Source: Bacteroidales bacterium
GTDB lineage: Bacteria; Bacteroidota; Bacteroidia; Bacteroidales; UBA1402
Length of the DNA: 51,387 bases
Direction: 5' to 3'
NCBI GenBank assembly: GCA_012718945.1
Contig: JAAYBL010000019.1
Span: 1 to 51,387, forward strand
The position numbers were made by a program, and so were the translations under genes. Position 1 is the stretch's first letter, and each line of letters begins with the position of its first letter. The notes beneath the pieces are model-generated. The model did not search any database and was not told the origin of the DNA. It worked only from the letters and a program-made list of their open reading frames with translations. Below, in pieces: positions 40,214-49,161 of this stretch.

Positions 40214-43051
40214 TTAGGGTGTAGGGGCATTGGAGTCCTGATAGTGTTCCTGGTAGAATGGTTCATAGAGGGCGGGATCCAGGCCTTGTTCCAATATACT
40301 CATATTTGTTTCAGAAACAATGATAAATCGAATGCCGGGGTATTTTTCGGTCGGGGCCTGGTTTTGGAAATTGATCCATGCCCTGTAACGAAGCACATCG
40401 GCCGCGTTTTCAAAACCCCGTATCAAAAGTACATCCTGTTGACCGATTTTTTCGAGACTGAGTTCATAATCCTTGATTAAAAAGGTGGTAAAGTTATACA
40501 GCGCTACGTCAAACTGTAGTCTGTTGCCATTGACGGAATCGGCCGGATAAGCGATCATCAGCACATGCGAGGTCTCAGGCGTGTACGTGAGTTTCATCAG
40601 CAACGAATCCAGACTGTTGGCCTCGTTTTGGTTCAAAAGACTATCCAGTTGGAAGAGGCTTATGTAACCGCTGGAAGGAATGGGGCGTTTTCCACTGTCC
40701 CAAAGTGCCAACATGGCATTTGCGACGGGTGTCACTTCGCTTTGAGGGTAGTCACGCACCAGCACGGTGAGTGTGTCGTGGAAGGCTTGTGCCGCCCCCA
40801 TACGCCCGTGCTGCAGGGCCTCAAGAAAGAGGAATCTGGGCATGTGGGTGTTGAGGGGGTAACGCTCCATGCTCGATTGAGTGAGGGCGAGAAGGCTGTC
40901 GGCTTCATGGTTGGCAAACCGGTAATAGGCTGTTTCGTACAAGGAATCCTGCACCTGGTACATCTCAATTTGGTGTTCAATAAACAGGGAGTCGGCTAGC
41001 CAACGGGCGGGTTTGCTATACGGGAATTTTTCCAACAGTTTGTTTCTGACCAGGTTGGCGGCATCGTTACGCCTGGCTTGTTTGTGCGCCAAGTAGCTGA
41101 TGTACCAAGCATCCTCCAGGTGCTCACTTTCCGGATAGCGTGCTTCCAGCGTATCGAATGCCTGTAGGGCCAGTCGATCGTTTACCATCAGTTCCCTGTA
41201 CACCTTGCCCGCTTTATAGAAGGCTTCGGCCATTTGTTTGTGGCTGTTTTCCTTCTGTTCGGCCGTGAAGGGAATGCGGCTCAGGTAGTGGTTGGGATGG
41301 AGGGGATCGTCTGCGCCTTCGGAATAGTCGTTGACTTTTCCTTTTGCCGACAGACTGTCTGTCGGCAGTTGATCGTTGAGAGTAGTGGCTGCATTTGTTT
41401 GGAGGCTGTCCAAATCGGGGGTGGCTTCCTGGGAGATTGATTGCCCGTTGGAAGCAGCCATGTTCTCAAAGGGGTCTGATTTTCTTGTCCGTCGCCAATC
41501 ATCGCCCAAACTGCGTTTACCCCATTTGCGCTTAAAGTCTGACAACCCCTTGCTGACCATTGAGGGATTATAAAAATACCAGTTTTTGTCGGTTGGATCC
41601 ACTGTTTCCGTTGACGTTTGTTTGTCATCGGAACGGGACTCGTTCATGGCTTCGTTGTTGTCAAGCGCTTCCTGTGTGTTTTGCCTGCGACGTTCTTCTT
41701 TGGCTTTCTTTTGAGCGTCCTTGACCAGGGAGTCAATGTGATGGTTCAGGGCATCTTCCGGCCATGACGACAAGGTTAACAAACTGTCAGTCTCATGGAT
41801 GATGGTTAACGGCGGTTCCAACTCCTTGAGTACCATTGCTCTGAATGATGCTTCCGGGTACCGTTCGTCTTCTTTTTTAAGTTGGGGGAGTGCTTCAGCA
41901 TAGAGGGGCGCGGCATGCCGAAACGATTCCATCTTGTAATAGAGGTCACCCAGTACCAATTGGGTTTTCAGTTTGTTGGGACCTTGTTTGGTCGCCTTGT
42001 CTAGTGACAGGTGAAAATGTTCCAATGCCTTGGTCGTGTCGGTGGCTACCAGGTACAGGTTGCCCATGGCATAATAAATCTGATCCTGGTAATCCTTGTT
42101 TTTGCGACTACGACTCAGGCGTTTGAGTTTTTTAAGGGGCTTCGTCGGGTTGTTGCCTGGATAGACTTCGGTTTGGCGAATACGGGCACTGATGTCCATG
42201 TCGTAGGGTGGATTCATGCCCGGTATGGCGGAGAACATTTTATAGGCTTTGTCCGTTTGACCTGTCTCTTGATAGAGTTGCCCCAGCAGGAAAGACCAGC
42301 GTTGCTTTTCCCGCCGATTGGAGGCCTGACGGATGGCGAGTGTCAGATAGGGAATGGCTTCATTCGTTTTTTTTCCAGCAAGCAGGTAATCTGCATAAGC
42401 CGCTGCAAAAGTGCCGTTAAGGGTTGGCGTCAATGAGGGGGTATTGAGGTCTTGAAAGATGATTTCGGCGTCGTACAGCCAGCCTAGTTCTTTGTATGAC
42501 CTGGCTAACAAGATGGAGGCTTTATCTTGAACAGTCTTATCGTCTGCAAAATGCCGCTTGATGTAGGAGCAGGTGGCTGCCGATGAATTGAAATCAGCCA
42601 TGTGAAACTGCGCATTGGCCATCAAGAGAAAAACATCGTCCATGAAGGGATTGAATTCTTCTTTGGCGTAAAACTGTTTGTAGGAGGCTTTACTGGTACT
42701 GGTGGGTTTCTTTTTGGGTTTTACCCGGATGGATCGTTGCTTGATGGCTTTCTCTGTCTTTTCGATGGCCTTTTTCATACTGCTTGATGTACCTTTGGCC
42801 AGGGCATGGTTGCTGACAGGATACATGGGCAATCGTTGCGTGTAATCGTCTTGTTGTCCGTTCTTTAACTGGTCAACACCTTGCTTGTACGCTTCGTTTC
42901 CGTTGAAATGTACGTTGTAACGGGTGTTCAATTCCTGGTAATGACGTGACAGCCACGTGTTCTGTTGGGTAGAACACGCGGTCAGAAACAACAATAATGG
43001 CAAAAGCCAACCTTTCAACCAGTTTCTCACCAGGGGTAGGAGATTATTCAA
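40214..43051 (-). CDS. porW: PorW/SprE-type TPR lipoprotein of the type IX secretion system
   Basis: A 945 aa lipoprotein needed for type IX secretion and gliding in model species (PorW in P. gingivalis, SprE in F. johnsoniae). The signal MNNLLPLVRNWLKGWLLPLL ends in the lipobox FLTAC with Cys 26, followed by the family-typical NTWLSRHYQELNTRYNVHFNGNEAY (read as two adjoining motifs). TPR-like helical repeats run through about residues 130-440 (LLARSYKELGWLYDAEIIFQ, YAMGNLYLVATDTTKALEHF) and again at 610-820. Between them is a low-complexity acidic/Ser/Asn linker at about 460-600. The C-terminus is a small domain with IRFIIVSETNMSILEQGL. It sits upstream of porX with 11 bases between them. 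Confidence 0.9.
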   Translation of the reverse strand: MNNLLPLVRNWLKGWLLPLLLFLTACSTQQNTWLSRHYQELNTRYNVHFNGNEAYKQGVDQLKNGQQDDYTQRLPMYPVSNHALAKGTSSSMKKAIEKTEKAIKQRSIRVKPKKKPTSTSKASYKQFYAKEEFNPFMDDVFLLMANAQFHMADFNSSAATCSYIKRHFADDKTVQDKASILLARSYKELGWLYDAEIIFQDLNTPSLTPTLNGTFAAAYADYLLAGKKTNEAIPYLTLAIRQASNRREKQRWSFLLGQLYQETGQTDKAYKMFSAIPGMNPPYDMDISARIRQTEVYPGNNPTKPLKKLKRLSRSRKNKDYQDQIYYAMGNLYLVATDTTKALEHFHLSLDKATKQGPNKLKTQLVLGDLYYKMESFRHAAPLYAEALPQLKKEDERYPEASFRAMVLKELEPPLTIIHETDSLLTLSSWPEDALNHHIDSLVKDAQKKAKEERRRQNTQEALDNNEAMNESRSDDKQTSTETVDPTDKNWYFYNPSMVSKGLSDFKRKWGKRSLGDDWRRTRKSDPFENMAASNGQSISQEATPDLDSLQTNAATTLNDQLPTDSLSAKGKVNDYSEGADDPLHPNHYLSRIPFTAEQKENSHKQMAEAFYKAGKVYRELMVNDRLALQAFDTLEARYPESEHLEDAWYISYLAHKQARRNDAANLVRNKLLEKFPYSKPARWLADSLFIEHQIEMYQVQDSLYETAYYRFANHEADSLLALTQSSMERYPLNTHMPRFLFLEALQHGRMGAAQAFHDTLTVLVRDYPQSEVTPVANAMLALWDSGKRPIPSSGYISLFQLDSLLNQNEANSLDSLLMKLTYTPETSHVLMIAYPADSVNGNRLQFDVALYNFTTFLIKDYELSLEKIGQQDVLLIRGFENAADVLRYRAWINFQNQAPTEKYPGIRFIIVSETNMSILEQGLDPALYEPFYQEHYQDSNAPTP

Positions 43052-43113
43052 CGAGTATTAAACTGAAAAACCCGTTATTTATTGTGTGACAAGCGTTGTA
43101 AAGCCCTGGACAT

Positions 43114-44337
43114 TTACAGGTGCTCCACGCTGAAACCAACGGCGGCAAGGGCGTTCCAGAATGTTGGGTATGATTTGCTGACCACCTCCGGATGTTCAAT
43201 TTGCAGGCCTTTTTGCCTAAACGCGAAGGGGGCAAATGAAAGAGCCATGCGGTGGTCTTCGTAAGTACTGATGACAGGATTTTCTGTCGGAACGCATCGT
43301 TTCCCTGTCCAACTCAAGCCGTTGGCCGGGAATTCTTCAAAAACGAATCCCAGTTTGGCCGCTTCTGTTTGTAGGGCGGCAATGCGATCGGTTTCCTTGA
43401 TCTTCAAACTAGCCAGGCCGGTGAGGCAGAACGGGCGCTCCAAGGCAGCACAGGTTACCGCCAGGGTTTGAGCAAGGTCAGGTTGGTCGGTGAGGTCGGC
43501 CTCAAAACGGGTCGTTTCCACCGAGGTTTTGGTCAGGCGCACGCCCCCTTCTTCCCAGGTGGTCTTTACTCCCAACGATTGGAAGAAGTCTGCGATCGCG
43601 GCGTCTCCTTGTAAGCTGTTCGCTTCCAGGCCTTTTAGAAATAGTTCGCCGCTGGGAGCCAGGCTGAGCAATTCGTACCAATAGGAGGCGGCTGACCAGT
43701 CGGATTCGACCGTGTAGTCAATGGCCTGGTATGAGGCTTTCGGTATATTGATGCCCTTTTCCTGCCAATCAGCCATGACGCCAAAGGCGGCCATCATCTG
43801 AAGGGTCATCCTGGCGTATGGTTGGGAAATAAGATCTCCTTTTATGTTGAGCGTCAGTCCTTTGTCCATACAGGGGCCAGCCATCATCAGCGCGGATAGG
43901 TATTGGCTGCTGATGCCTCCCTCTATCTCGATACAGCCTCCCTGTACAGGCCCCCCTGTGATAGTGAGGGGTGGGTAACCGGGCTTCTCTCCATACTCGA
44001 CGGTGGCGCCCAGTTTTCTTAAGGCTTCCACCAATACGGCGATGGGGCGATTTTTCATACGTTCCGTACCGGTAAGAGTCCAACGGCCGGGCTGTAAGCA
44101 GAGGTAGGCGGTGAGAAAACGCATGGCTGTGCCGGCTGCTCCGATGTTCAGGTCGTATTGGCCTGAACGGAGTGCCTCTATCATCACACTGGTGTCATCG
44201 CAATCAGACAGGTTGGAGAGTTTGCCCTTGCCTTGGGAAAGTGCGTTAAGGATAAGCGCCCTGTTGCTGAGGCTTTTCGAGGCTGGCAGGTGGATCTGTC
44301 CGTGTAAGGTGGATGGAGCGATGAGGCGGTACGTCAT
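43114..44337 (-). CDS. aroA: 3-phosphoshikimate 1-carboxyvinyltransferase (EPSP synthase)
   Basis: A 407 aa cytoplasmic enzyme of the shikimate pathway, joining PEP and shikimate-3-phosphate. The N-terminus LPASKSLSNRALILNALSQG carries the substrate-binding K-S-x-S-N-R. The second motif reads GAAGTAMRFLTA rather than the GNAGTAMRPL of E. coli. Further hallmarks are MKNRPIAVLVEALRKLGATVEY, EGGISSQYLSALMMAGP, TDRIAALQTEAAKLGF in the KETDR region and YEDHRMALSFAP. It is slightly shorter than the E. coli enzyme (427 aa). It heads a probable aroA-porW-porX-tsaE transcript with a good -7 box 20 bases before the ATG. Confidence 0.95.
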   Translation of the reverse strand: MTYRLIAPSTLHGQIHLPASKSLSNRALILNALSQGKGKLSNLSDCDDTSVMIEALRSGQYDLNIGAAGTAMRFLTAYLCLQPGRWTLTGTERMKNRPIAVLVEALRKLGATVEYGEKPGYPPLTITGGPVQGGCIEIEGGISSQYLSALMMAGPCMDKGLTLNIKGDLISQPYARMTLQMMAAFGVMADWQEKGINIPKASYQAIDYTVESDWSAASYWYELLSLAPSGELFLKGLEANSLQGDAAIADFFQSLGVKTTWEEGGVRLTKTSVETTRFEADLTDQPDLAQTLAVTCAALERPFCLTGLASLKIKETDRIAALQTEAAKLGFVFEEFPANGLSWTGKRCVPTENPVISTYEDHRMALSFAPFAFRQKGLQIEHPEVVSKSYPTFWNALAAVGFSVEHL

Positions 44338-44357
44338 GTGAAGGCCATATTTTATGG

Positions 44358-44365
44358 CAAATGTA
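44358..44365 (-). promoter_or_regulatory. -7 box of aroA-porW-porX-tsaE
   Basis: The minus strand reads TACATTTG, an exact TAnnTTTG match, 20 bases before the aroA ATG and inside the 37-base gap after the upstream cassette. The -33 region would lie within the end of the outer-membrane-protein gene. Confidence 0.6.
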
Positions 44366-44374
44366 CAAAAAATG

Positions 44375-45538
44375 TCAGTAGCTCCATTTCAAGCGGGCAA
44401 AACCGGCCCAGGTATTGCCCAGAAAACCGTATTCAGAGCCTGGTTCTCCAAGCAGGCATTGAGCCGTGAGCAGTAGCTCAAGGTTGTCGTGTAAGGAAAT
44501 TGAGAGGTTGGGACTTACGTAGGCGGATCCATCTTCCGGATTGAAAAGGCAGGCACCGCTAATGTTGAGTATGGGATTGAGGGGGTATGATGCCTGTGCG
44601 AACAATTCGTGCTTCCCCATTGACAAACGCTTGGCGCTCAGTTGGTAGGTTGGATTGAGCATGGACAGACCGCCCATGCCGCTTCCGCCAAGGCTGTTGA
44701 AAAGATAGGCGGTGTGCAGGAAGAGGTTGTTTTCCAGGTTTTTGTCTGCCGATAGCGTGGCAGAGACGGCAGTCGAAGAGGTCTGGTTAATAGCCATAAA
44801 CACAGTGCCTTCTCCTCTGATCGATACGCTCCCCAGTGCACCCGAAAAACCCCCACCAACGACGGCATCATCGGCCATTTTTCCCGCTATAAGCTGCATG
44901 TCCCAATTGTGCCAGTTGAAGGCATACCGGCCGGCCAGGGTCAACGACCGATTGCTGTCTGTTTGGGCTACGAGATCCAGGCTTGAACTGCCCGTTGTGT
45001 ACCAAGTGAAGAGGAGGGCATCGCTGCCTGGCCTTTCCTCATAGTCGAAATCGGTGAATGAGAAGGCATTGAACAGGTCGTTGGGATTCCAGACCAGGCT
45101 GACACCCCAATTGATGCGCTGCCGGCCCAGTTTCATCTGAAACGCCCCCCAGGTGTAATCCACATACAAACGGTCGAAGGTGGTGTTTAGAAACCAGCCG
45201 GCCTTGGTTGCCAGGTTCCAGCTGAGGTCCATCCATCCATTGTCGCGTTCAAACATGGCCGGATACTGGCTCACGTCTTTGAGCAGAGGACCGCTCATCA
45301 ACCGGTTTCTCATGCCTGCAACAAAGTGGAGGGCTTTGTTGGGCTGCCAATCCAGGTTGAGACGGTGATGCACCAGGTTGTAGGTGGTCAAATCGAGGTT
45401 ACGACCATTCAGATTGACTGGTGTTTCCAGGTAATAGAGGCCCTGCATGTCTTTCAGGTAACCCGAAAGGTTCAGGGATTGAGCGCTGACACTCAAACTG
45501 CTCAGCCCAAGAAAGACAATGACAGCGGTACGTCGCAT
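44375..45538 (-). CDS. Outer membrane beta-barrel protein, DUF1302-like
   Basis: A 387 aa secreted protein with signal MRRTAVIVFLGLSSLSVSAQ and a mature part of alternating polar/hydrophobic strands (LFLHTAYLFNSLGG, HELFAQASYPLNPILNISG), ending FARLKWSY with a terminal aromatic residue as in outer-membrane barrels. The stretch MKLGRQRINWGVSLVWNPNDLFNAFSF resembles the GRQ-x-x-WG...P-x-D-L motif I associate with DUF1302-type barrels (read as two adjoining motifs); this link is from memory and moderate in confidence. The ATG at 45538 is chosen because it opens the signal peptide. It is the last gene of the cassette, 48 bases after the ATPase. It is probably the outer-membrane end of the exporter. 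Confidence 0.72.
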   Translation of the reverse strand: MRRTAVIVFLGLSSLSVSAQSLNLSGYLKDMQGLYYLETPVNLNGRNLDLTTYNLVHHRLNLDWQPNKALHFVAGMRNRLMSGPLLKDVSQYPAMFERDNGWMDLSWNLATKAGWFLNTTFDRLYVDYTWGAFQMKLGRQRINWGVSLVWNPNDLFNAFSFTDFDYEERPGSDALLFTWYTTGSSSLDLVAQTDSNRSLTLAGRYAFNWHNWDMQLIAGKMADDAVVGGGFSGALGSVSIRGEGTVFMAINQTSSTAVSATLSADKNLENNLFLHTAYLFNSLGGSGMGGLSMLNPTYQLSAKRLSMGKHELFAQASYPLNPILNISGACLFNPEDGSAYVSPNLSISLHDNLELLLTAQCLLGEPGSEYGFLGNTWAGFARLKWSY

Positions 45539-45586
45539 GGTTGGAAGGCTTACAGGTGATAAGGCAAATGGCCTCAGCAAATGGCG

Positions 45587-46270
45587 CTATTTCCGGTAGT
45601 CGTCCACAATTTTTCCATCCTCCAGCACAATGATCCGGTGGGCCTTGTTCATGACGCGTTGGTCGTGGGTGGAAAAGAGGAACGTGATCTGTTCCCGTTG
45701 GTTCAGCGTTTCCATCATTTCCAACAATTTCTCGGTAGATTTGGAATCAAGGTTGGCTGTAGGCTCGTCGGCGATGATGAACTTGGGTTTGGAAGCCATG
45801 GCTCTGGCTACGGCCACTCGTTGCTGCTGACCTCCGGAAAGTTCATTGGGACGGCTGTTCATCCGGTCGCCCAAACCGACTTCATTAAGGATATCCTTGG
45901 TTCTTCGTTCAATGGCTGGTTTGGGTGCCCGTTGCAACTCCATGATGAAGGCCACATTTTCGTAGGCCGTGAGGACGGGTATCAGGTTGTACGATTGAAA
46001 AACAAAGCCGATGTTGTGCAATCTGAATTCGATCAGTTGCTTAGGACTCATAGCCGTAATGTCAACATTTTCCACGATAATCTGGCCTTGATTGGGGGTG
46101 TCGAGGCCCCCGATCAGGTTGAGCAGAGTGGTTTTACCCGAACCAGAAGGCCCCACTATGGCCGTGAATTCCCCGTCTTCAATGGTGAGGTTGACGTGGT
46201 CGATAGCCGTGACTTGCATGGCATTGCTATCGTAGATTTTAACAAGGTCGTTGATGACGATGACGTTCAT
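45587..46270 (-). CDS. LolD/MacB-type ABC transporter ATP-binding protein
   Basis: A 227 aa ATPase of the LolD/MacB/FtsE group, which drives mechanotransmission in the periplasm rather than classical transport. Walker A is VGPSGSGKTTLLNLIGG, the Q-loop lies in GFVFQSYNLIPVLTAYENV, the signature is ELSGGQQQRVAVARAMA, Walker B is PKFIIADEPTANLDSKS and the H-loop is FLFSTHDQRVM. The start is set at MNVIVINDLVKIYDS; the ORF-track version adds 57 unrelated residues overlapping the permease gene. It lies 20 bases after the second permease gene in the five-gene cassette. Confidence 0.95.
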   Translation of the reverse strand: MNVIVINDLVKIYDSNAMQVTAIDHVNLTIEDGEFTAIVGPSGSGKTTLLNLIGGLDTPNQGQIIVENVDITAMSPKQLIEFRLHNIGFVFQSYNLIPVLTAYENVAFIMELQRAPKPAIERRTKDILNEVGLGDRMNSRPNELSGGQQQRVAVARAMASKPKFIIADEPTANLDSKSTEKLLEMMETLNQREQITFLFSTHDQRVMNKAHRIIVLEDGKIVDDYRK

Positions 46271-46290
46271 GGCTGTTGGTATTGAAACGG

Positions 46291-47721
46291 TTAATTGTCT
46301 GTTTTGAGGGCCTCTACCGGGATGAGCGCCAAGGCTCTTCTGGCAGGGATGATGGAAGCTAGCAATCCTGTCAGAACGACCAACAGGGTCACTCCCAGGA
46401 AGAAGTCGGGGGTAATGGATGGGTAAATCACGGCCGACCAACCCATGGCCTCAAAGCCCTCGCCAATAACGGAAAAATCCAGTCCGGTTTGCCCGGTGAT
46501 GGTTATGATGACCCAGCCTACGCCCATGCCGAAAATCGATCCGGTCAGGGTCAGGAAGATGCTCTCCAGCATAATCATGGTGAAAATACGTTTTCTGCTC
46601 ATGCCGATGGCCATCAACATGCCCAACTCTTTGGTGCGTTCGAGCACGGCCATCAACATGGTGTTGAGGATGCCGAACGCCAGAGCGAAGAGGATGAAGC
46701 CCATCAGGATGTAATAGAAAAAGTCCATGTATTCGGAAAGGATGCCTGCTTCCGGGGATATCTCCAGCCAGTTTTGCACACTCACCGTTGGAAAGTGACT
46801 CCTGATGGCGTCCTGTAGGGGTTTCATGGCTTCTTCATCGTTCAGGATGAGGCCGATTTCGTGGCAATCATTGATTGTCAATCCGGTGAGTTGGGCCAGG
46901 TCGCTTTTAAGCACATACGCCGTGGTTAGGTCGAAGACAGCATTGGTGGTTTTGTAAATACCGCCCACCTTGAACGATTGACTAACCAAATTGCCGTCCA
47001 TCGCATTGAGGGTACAGATAATCTTGGAGCGTAACCTGTATTGGATGGCTTCAGAGGTGAGTGCTGAACCATATTTCCTGATTTCTTCAGCGGTAAGGCG
47101 CTCAGAAAGAATACGTTGGTAACGCTTTTCGGTGTGGTAACGGACGTTGTCCAGGTCGGTCAATTTGTCGGTCACAGACGTGGGCACCCCGTTCTGGTTG
47201 AGTTGAACGCGTTTTTCTTCGGTGAGTACGTAGGTTTTTATCTTGAGTAATTCAGCTGTTCTGTCGCTGATCAGGATGGATCCGGGTGTCTTCGAATCCA
47301 GGTAGCCTCCGGTGTTGGGGATCAAGTGAGTATGTAAGTCAGACACGGCCATTTCTTCGATTGGGTCTACCCCTTGAAGGGTCATACCGGTGGTGCCTCT
47401 GGAGGTGGCGGCCATGACCATGCACTTCAACCGTTCACTGCTGGCCTTGACGGCGGGTTGTTGATCCAGGAAGGCACTCAAATCGGTGACGTGGGGCACA
47501 AGCAAGTTGAGCTCTTCGTTTTTGAGGAAGTCGGGGTGGTGAATTTTAATATGTCCGGTTTCCGTATAAACCAAACTATGCGTACGCTGTTTGACCCAAC
47601 CTACCATCAACCCTGAGGTGAAGACCCCTGCCGCCGTACCCAACAGAACGGCGATGATGACAATGAGGCTACGTTTTCGGTTGCGCCAAACGTTTTTCCA
47701 GGCGATGGAGACAATCAGCAT
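46291..47721 (-). CDS. FtsX/LolC-type ABC transporter permease (first of two by position)
   Basis: A 476 aa inner-membrane permease. The first membrane helix follows the amphipathic start AWKNVWRNRKRSLIVIIAVL; a periplasmic MacB-like domain of about 290 residues follows (for example VLKSDLAQLTGLTINDCHEI). Three more helices lie in the last 150 residues: YILMGFILFALAFGILNTML, MLESIFLTLTGSIFGMGVGW and FFLGVTLLVVLTGLLASIIP, with the FtsX-family turn VLERTKELGMLMAIGMSRKR. It ends IIPARRALALIPVEALK, the typical permease tail. It differs clearly from the other permease, so a LolC/LolE-like heterodimer is likely. The gap to it is 16 bases. Confidence 0.93.
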   Translation of the reverse strand: MLIVSIAWKNVWRNRKRSLIVIIAVLLGTAAGVFTSGLMVGWVKQRTHSLVYTETGHIKIHHPDFLKNEELNLLVPHVTDLSAFLDQQPAVKASSERLKCMVMAATSRGTTGMTLQGVDPIEEMAVSDLHTHLIPNTGGYLDSKTPGSILISDRTAELLKIKTYVLTEEKRVQLNQNGVPTSVTDKLTDLDNVRYHTEKRYQRILSERLTAEEIRKYGSALTSEAIQYRLRSKIICTLNAMDGNLVSQSFKVGGIYKTTNAVFDLTTAYVLKSDLAQLTGLTINDCHEIGLILNDEEAMKPLQDAIRSHFPTVSVQNWLEISPEAGILSEYMDFFYYILMGFILFALAFGILNTMLMAVLERTKELGMLMAIGMSRKRIFTMIMLESIFLTLTGSIFGMGVGWVIITITGQTGLDFSVIGEGFEAMGWSAVIYPSITPDFFLGVTLLVVLTGLLASIIPARRALALIPVEALKTDN

Positions 47722-47737
47722 AGTGGCAGTGTTAACG

Positions 47738-49153
47738 TTAATGGCCGTGCAAGGCCTTGATGGGATCTAGTTTCAACAGGCTTCTGACTGGCAGGTAGCT
47801 GGCCAGTAAGACCATGAGGAAGATGATGATGGCCTGGTTGAAGAAATAATCGCCAAGCAGGGCCATCGGCATGAGTGGATCGAAGCCGTAGTTCATGAAC
47901 ATTCTGGCTAAATCACCCGTTAACCGCAGCGGGTGGTAGTGCCCCAGCAAGATAAAGGGCAAGGCTGCCAACATGCCGGATAAGGTGCCGATCAATCCAA
48001 GAAATAACATTTCAATGGTCAGGACGCCGGCCAGCATACCTCGCTTCATACCGATGGACACCATCATGCCAAATTCCCGCTGCCGTTCAGAGAGCATCAT
48101 CTGTACCGTACCGAAAATGCCGAAAAAGATGATGACATACAGCACAAACAGAAAGACCTGGCCACTTTTGTCATCCCCTTGAATCTGCTGCTTTAAGCTG
48201 GGATTCAAGGTCTCCCAGTTTTTTACGGTCAAGTTGGGGTCTGTCAACAAACCGGCCAGTCTGGCCTGAGTGGCTTTCATGGCTTTGGTGTTGTGCAGAT
48301 TGATGGCTATCGAGGTGACCCTGTCTTCCAGGTTGTAAAAGGTTGAAGCAGCCTCTAATGAAAGGTAGATGAGCTTGTTGTCCAGGTCGGGTGCAGACAT
48401 GCTTACGATACCCCTGATGGGGAAAATGCCGGCGGCACTGCTGCCTTCGAAGCCTTGCCCCATTAATACCAGGCTGTCGCCAACGTTCAATTTGAGGTAA
48501 TCGGCCAATTTGGAAGAAACCAGGGCCCCGGTATCGTCGTTGGTCAAGTGGCGGCCTTCCACAGCTACAGCTTGACACAACCGGTTCAAGAGGGTACTGT
48601 CACTCTCGGAAAAGCCCAGATCCAGGCCCAGGGATTCCTTGTTGGTGAAGACCATGGGAAGCAGGGGGGTGATGTCTTCAGCGACTGCTTTGGTCAACAA
48701 ACCCTGAGCGATGAGCGGTTCAAGGTCTTCCTTGTCAAGGCGGTAGCGTACCAATCGGTGAGCGGGATTGGAAAGCTTGGCTTCTTCGGTGGGGTCAATG
48801 CCGGTGACCAACACCCCCTTGGACAGTTCTCCCGAAGAAGCCAGGGCGAACGAAGTAATGCGAGGTACCGCTACCGCCACGTTGGGGTCTGCACGCAACG
48901 CTTCCATCAAGGCAGGATTGATGTTTACAGCATAATCGATGATGGGATCGTCAGCATAGTCCACTTGTTGCACCTGCAGGTAGCCGGAAAAGGATTCGAT
49001 GATCTGACGAATCATGTGATCGTAGGTGCCCAGCTGAAATGAACGCATGCCGATAGCGAAAAAGATAGCGAAAAAGATGGAAGAGGCCGTGATGATGGTC
49101 CGCTTCCTGTTTCGCCACAGATTACGCCAGGCCAGTTTGAGCAGTTCTTTCAT
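47738..49153 (-). CDS. FtsX/LolE-type ABC transporter permease (second of two)
   Basis: A 471 aa permease with the same design: KLAWRNLWRNRKRTIITASS and the first helix, a periplasmic domain of about 290 residues, then helices at FLFVLYVIIFFGIFGTVQMM, IEMLFLGLIGTLSGMLAALP and AIIIFLMVLLASYLPVRSLL. The cytoplasmic turn is SERQREFGMMVSIGMKRGML, matching the FtsX family. It ends LKLDPIKALHGH. Its start lies 8 bases after the LolA-like gene. With its sister permease and the LolD-like ATPase it forms a complete LolCDE-type machine, but the neighbouring outer-membrane barrel is not part of a normal Lol locus. Confidence 0.93.
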   Translation of the reverse strand: MKELLKLAWRNLWRNRKRTIITASSIFFAIFFAIGMRSFQLGTYDHMIRQIIESFSGYLQVQQVDYADDPIIDYAVNINPALMEALRADPNVAVAVPRITSFALASSGELSKGVLVTGIDPTEEAKLSNPAHRLVRYRLDKEDLEPLIAQGLLTKAVAEDITPLLPMVFTNKESLGLDLGFSESDSTLLNRLCQAVAVEGRHLTNDDTGALVSSKLADYLKLNVGDSLVLMGQGFEGSSAAGIFPIRGIVSMSAPDLDNKLIYLSLEAASTFYNLEDRVTSIAINLHNTKAMKATQARLAGLLTDPNLTVKNWETLNPSLKQQIQGDDKSGQVFLFVLYVIIFFGIFGTVQMMLSERQREFGMMVSIGMKRGMLAGVLTIEMLFLGLIGTLSGMLAALPFILLGHYHPLRLTGDLARMFMNYGFDPLMPMALLGDYFFNQAIIIFLMVLLASYLPVRSLLKLDPIKALHGH

Positions 49154-49161
49154 TGGTCGTC

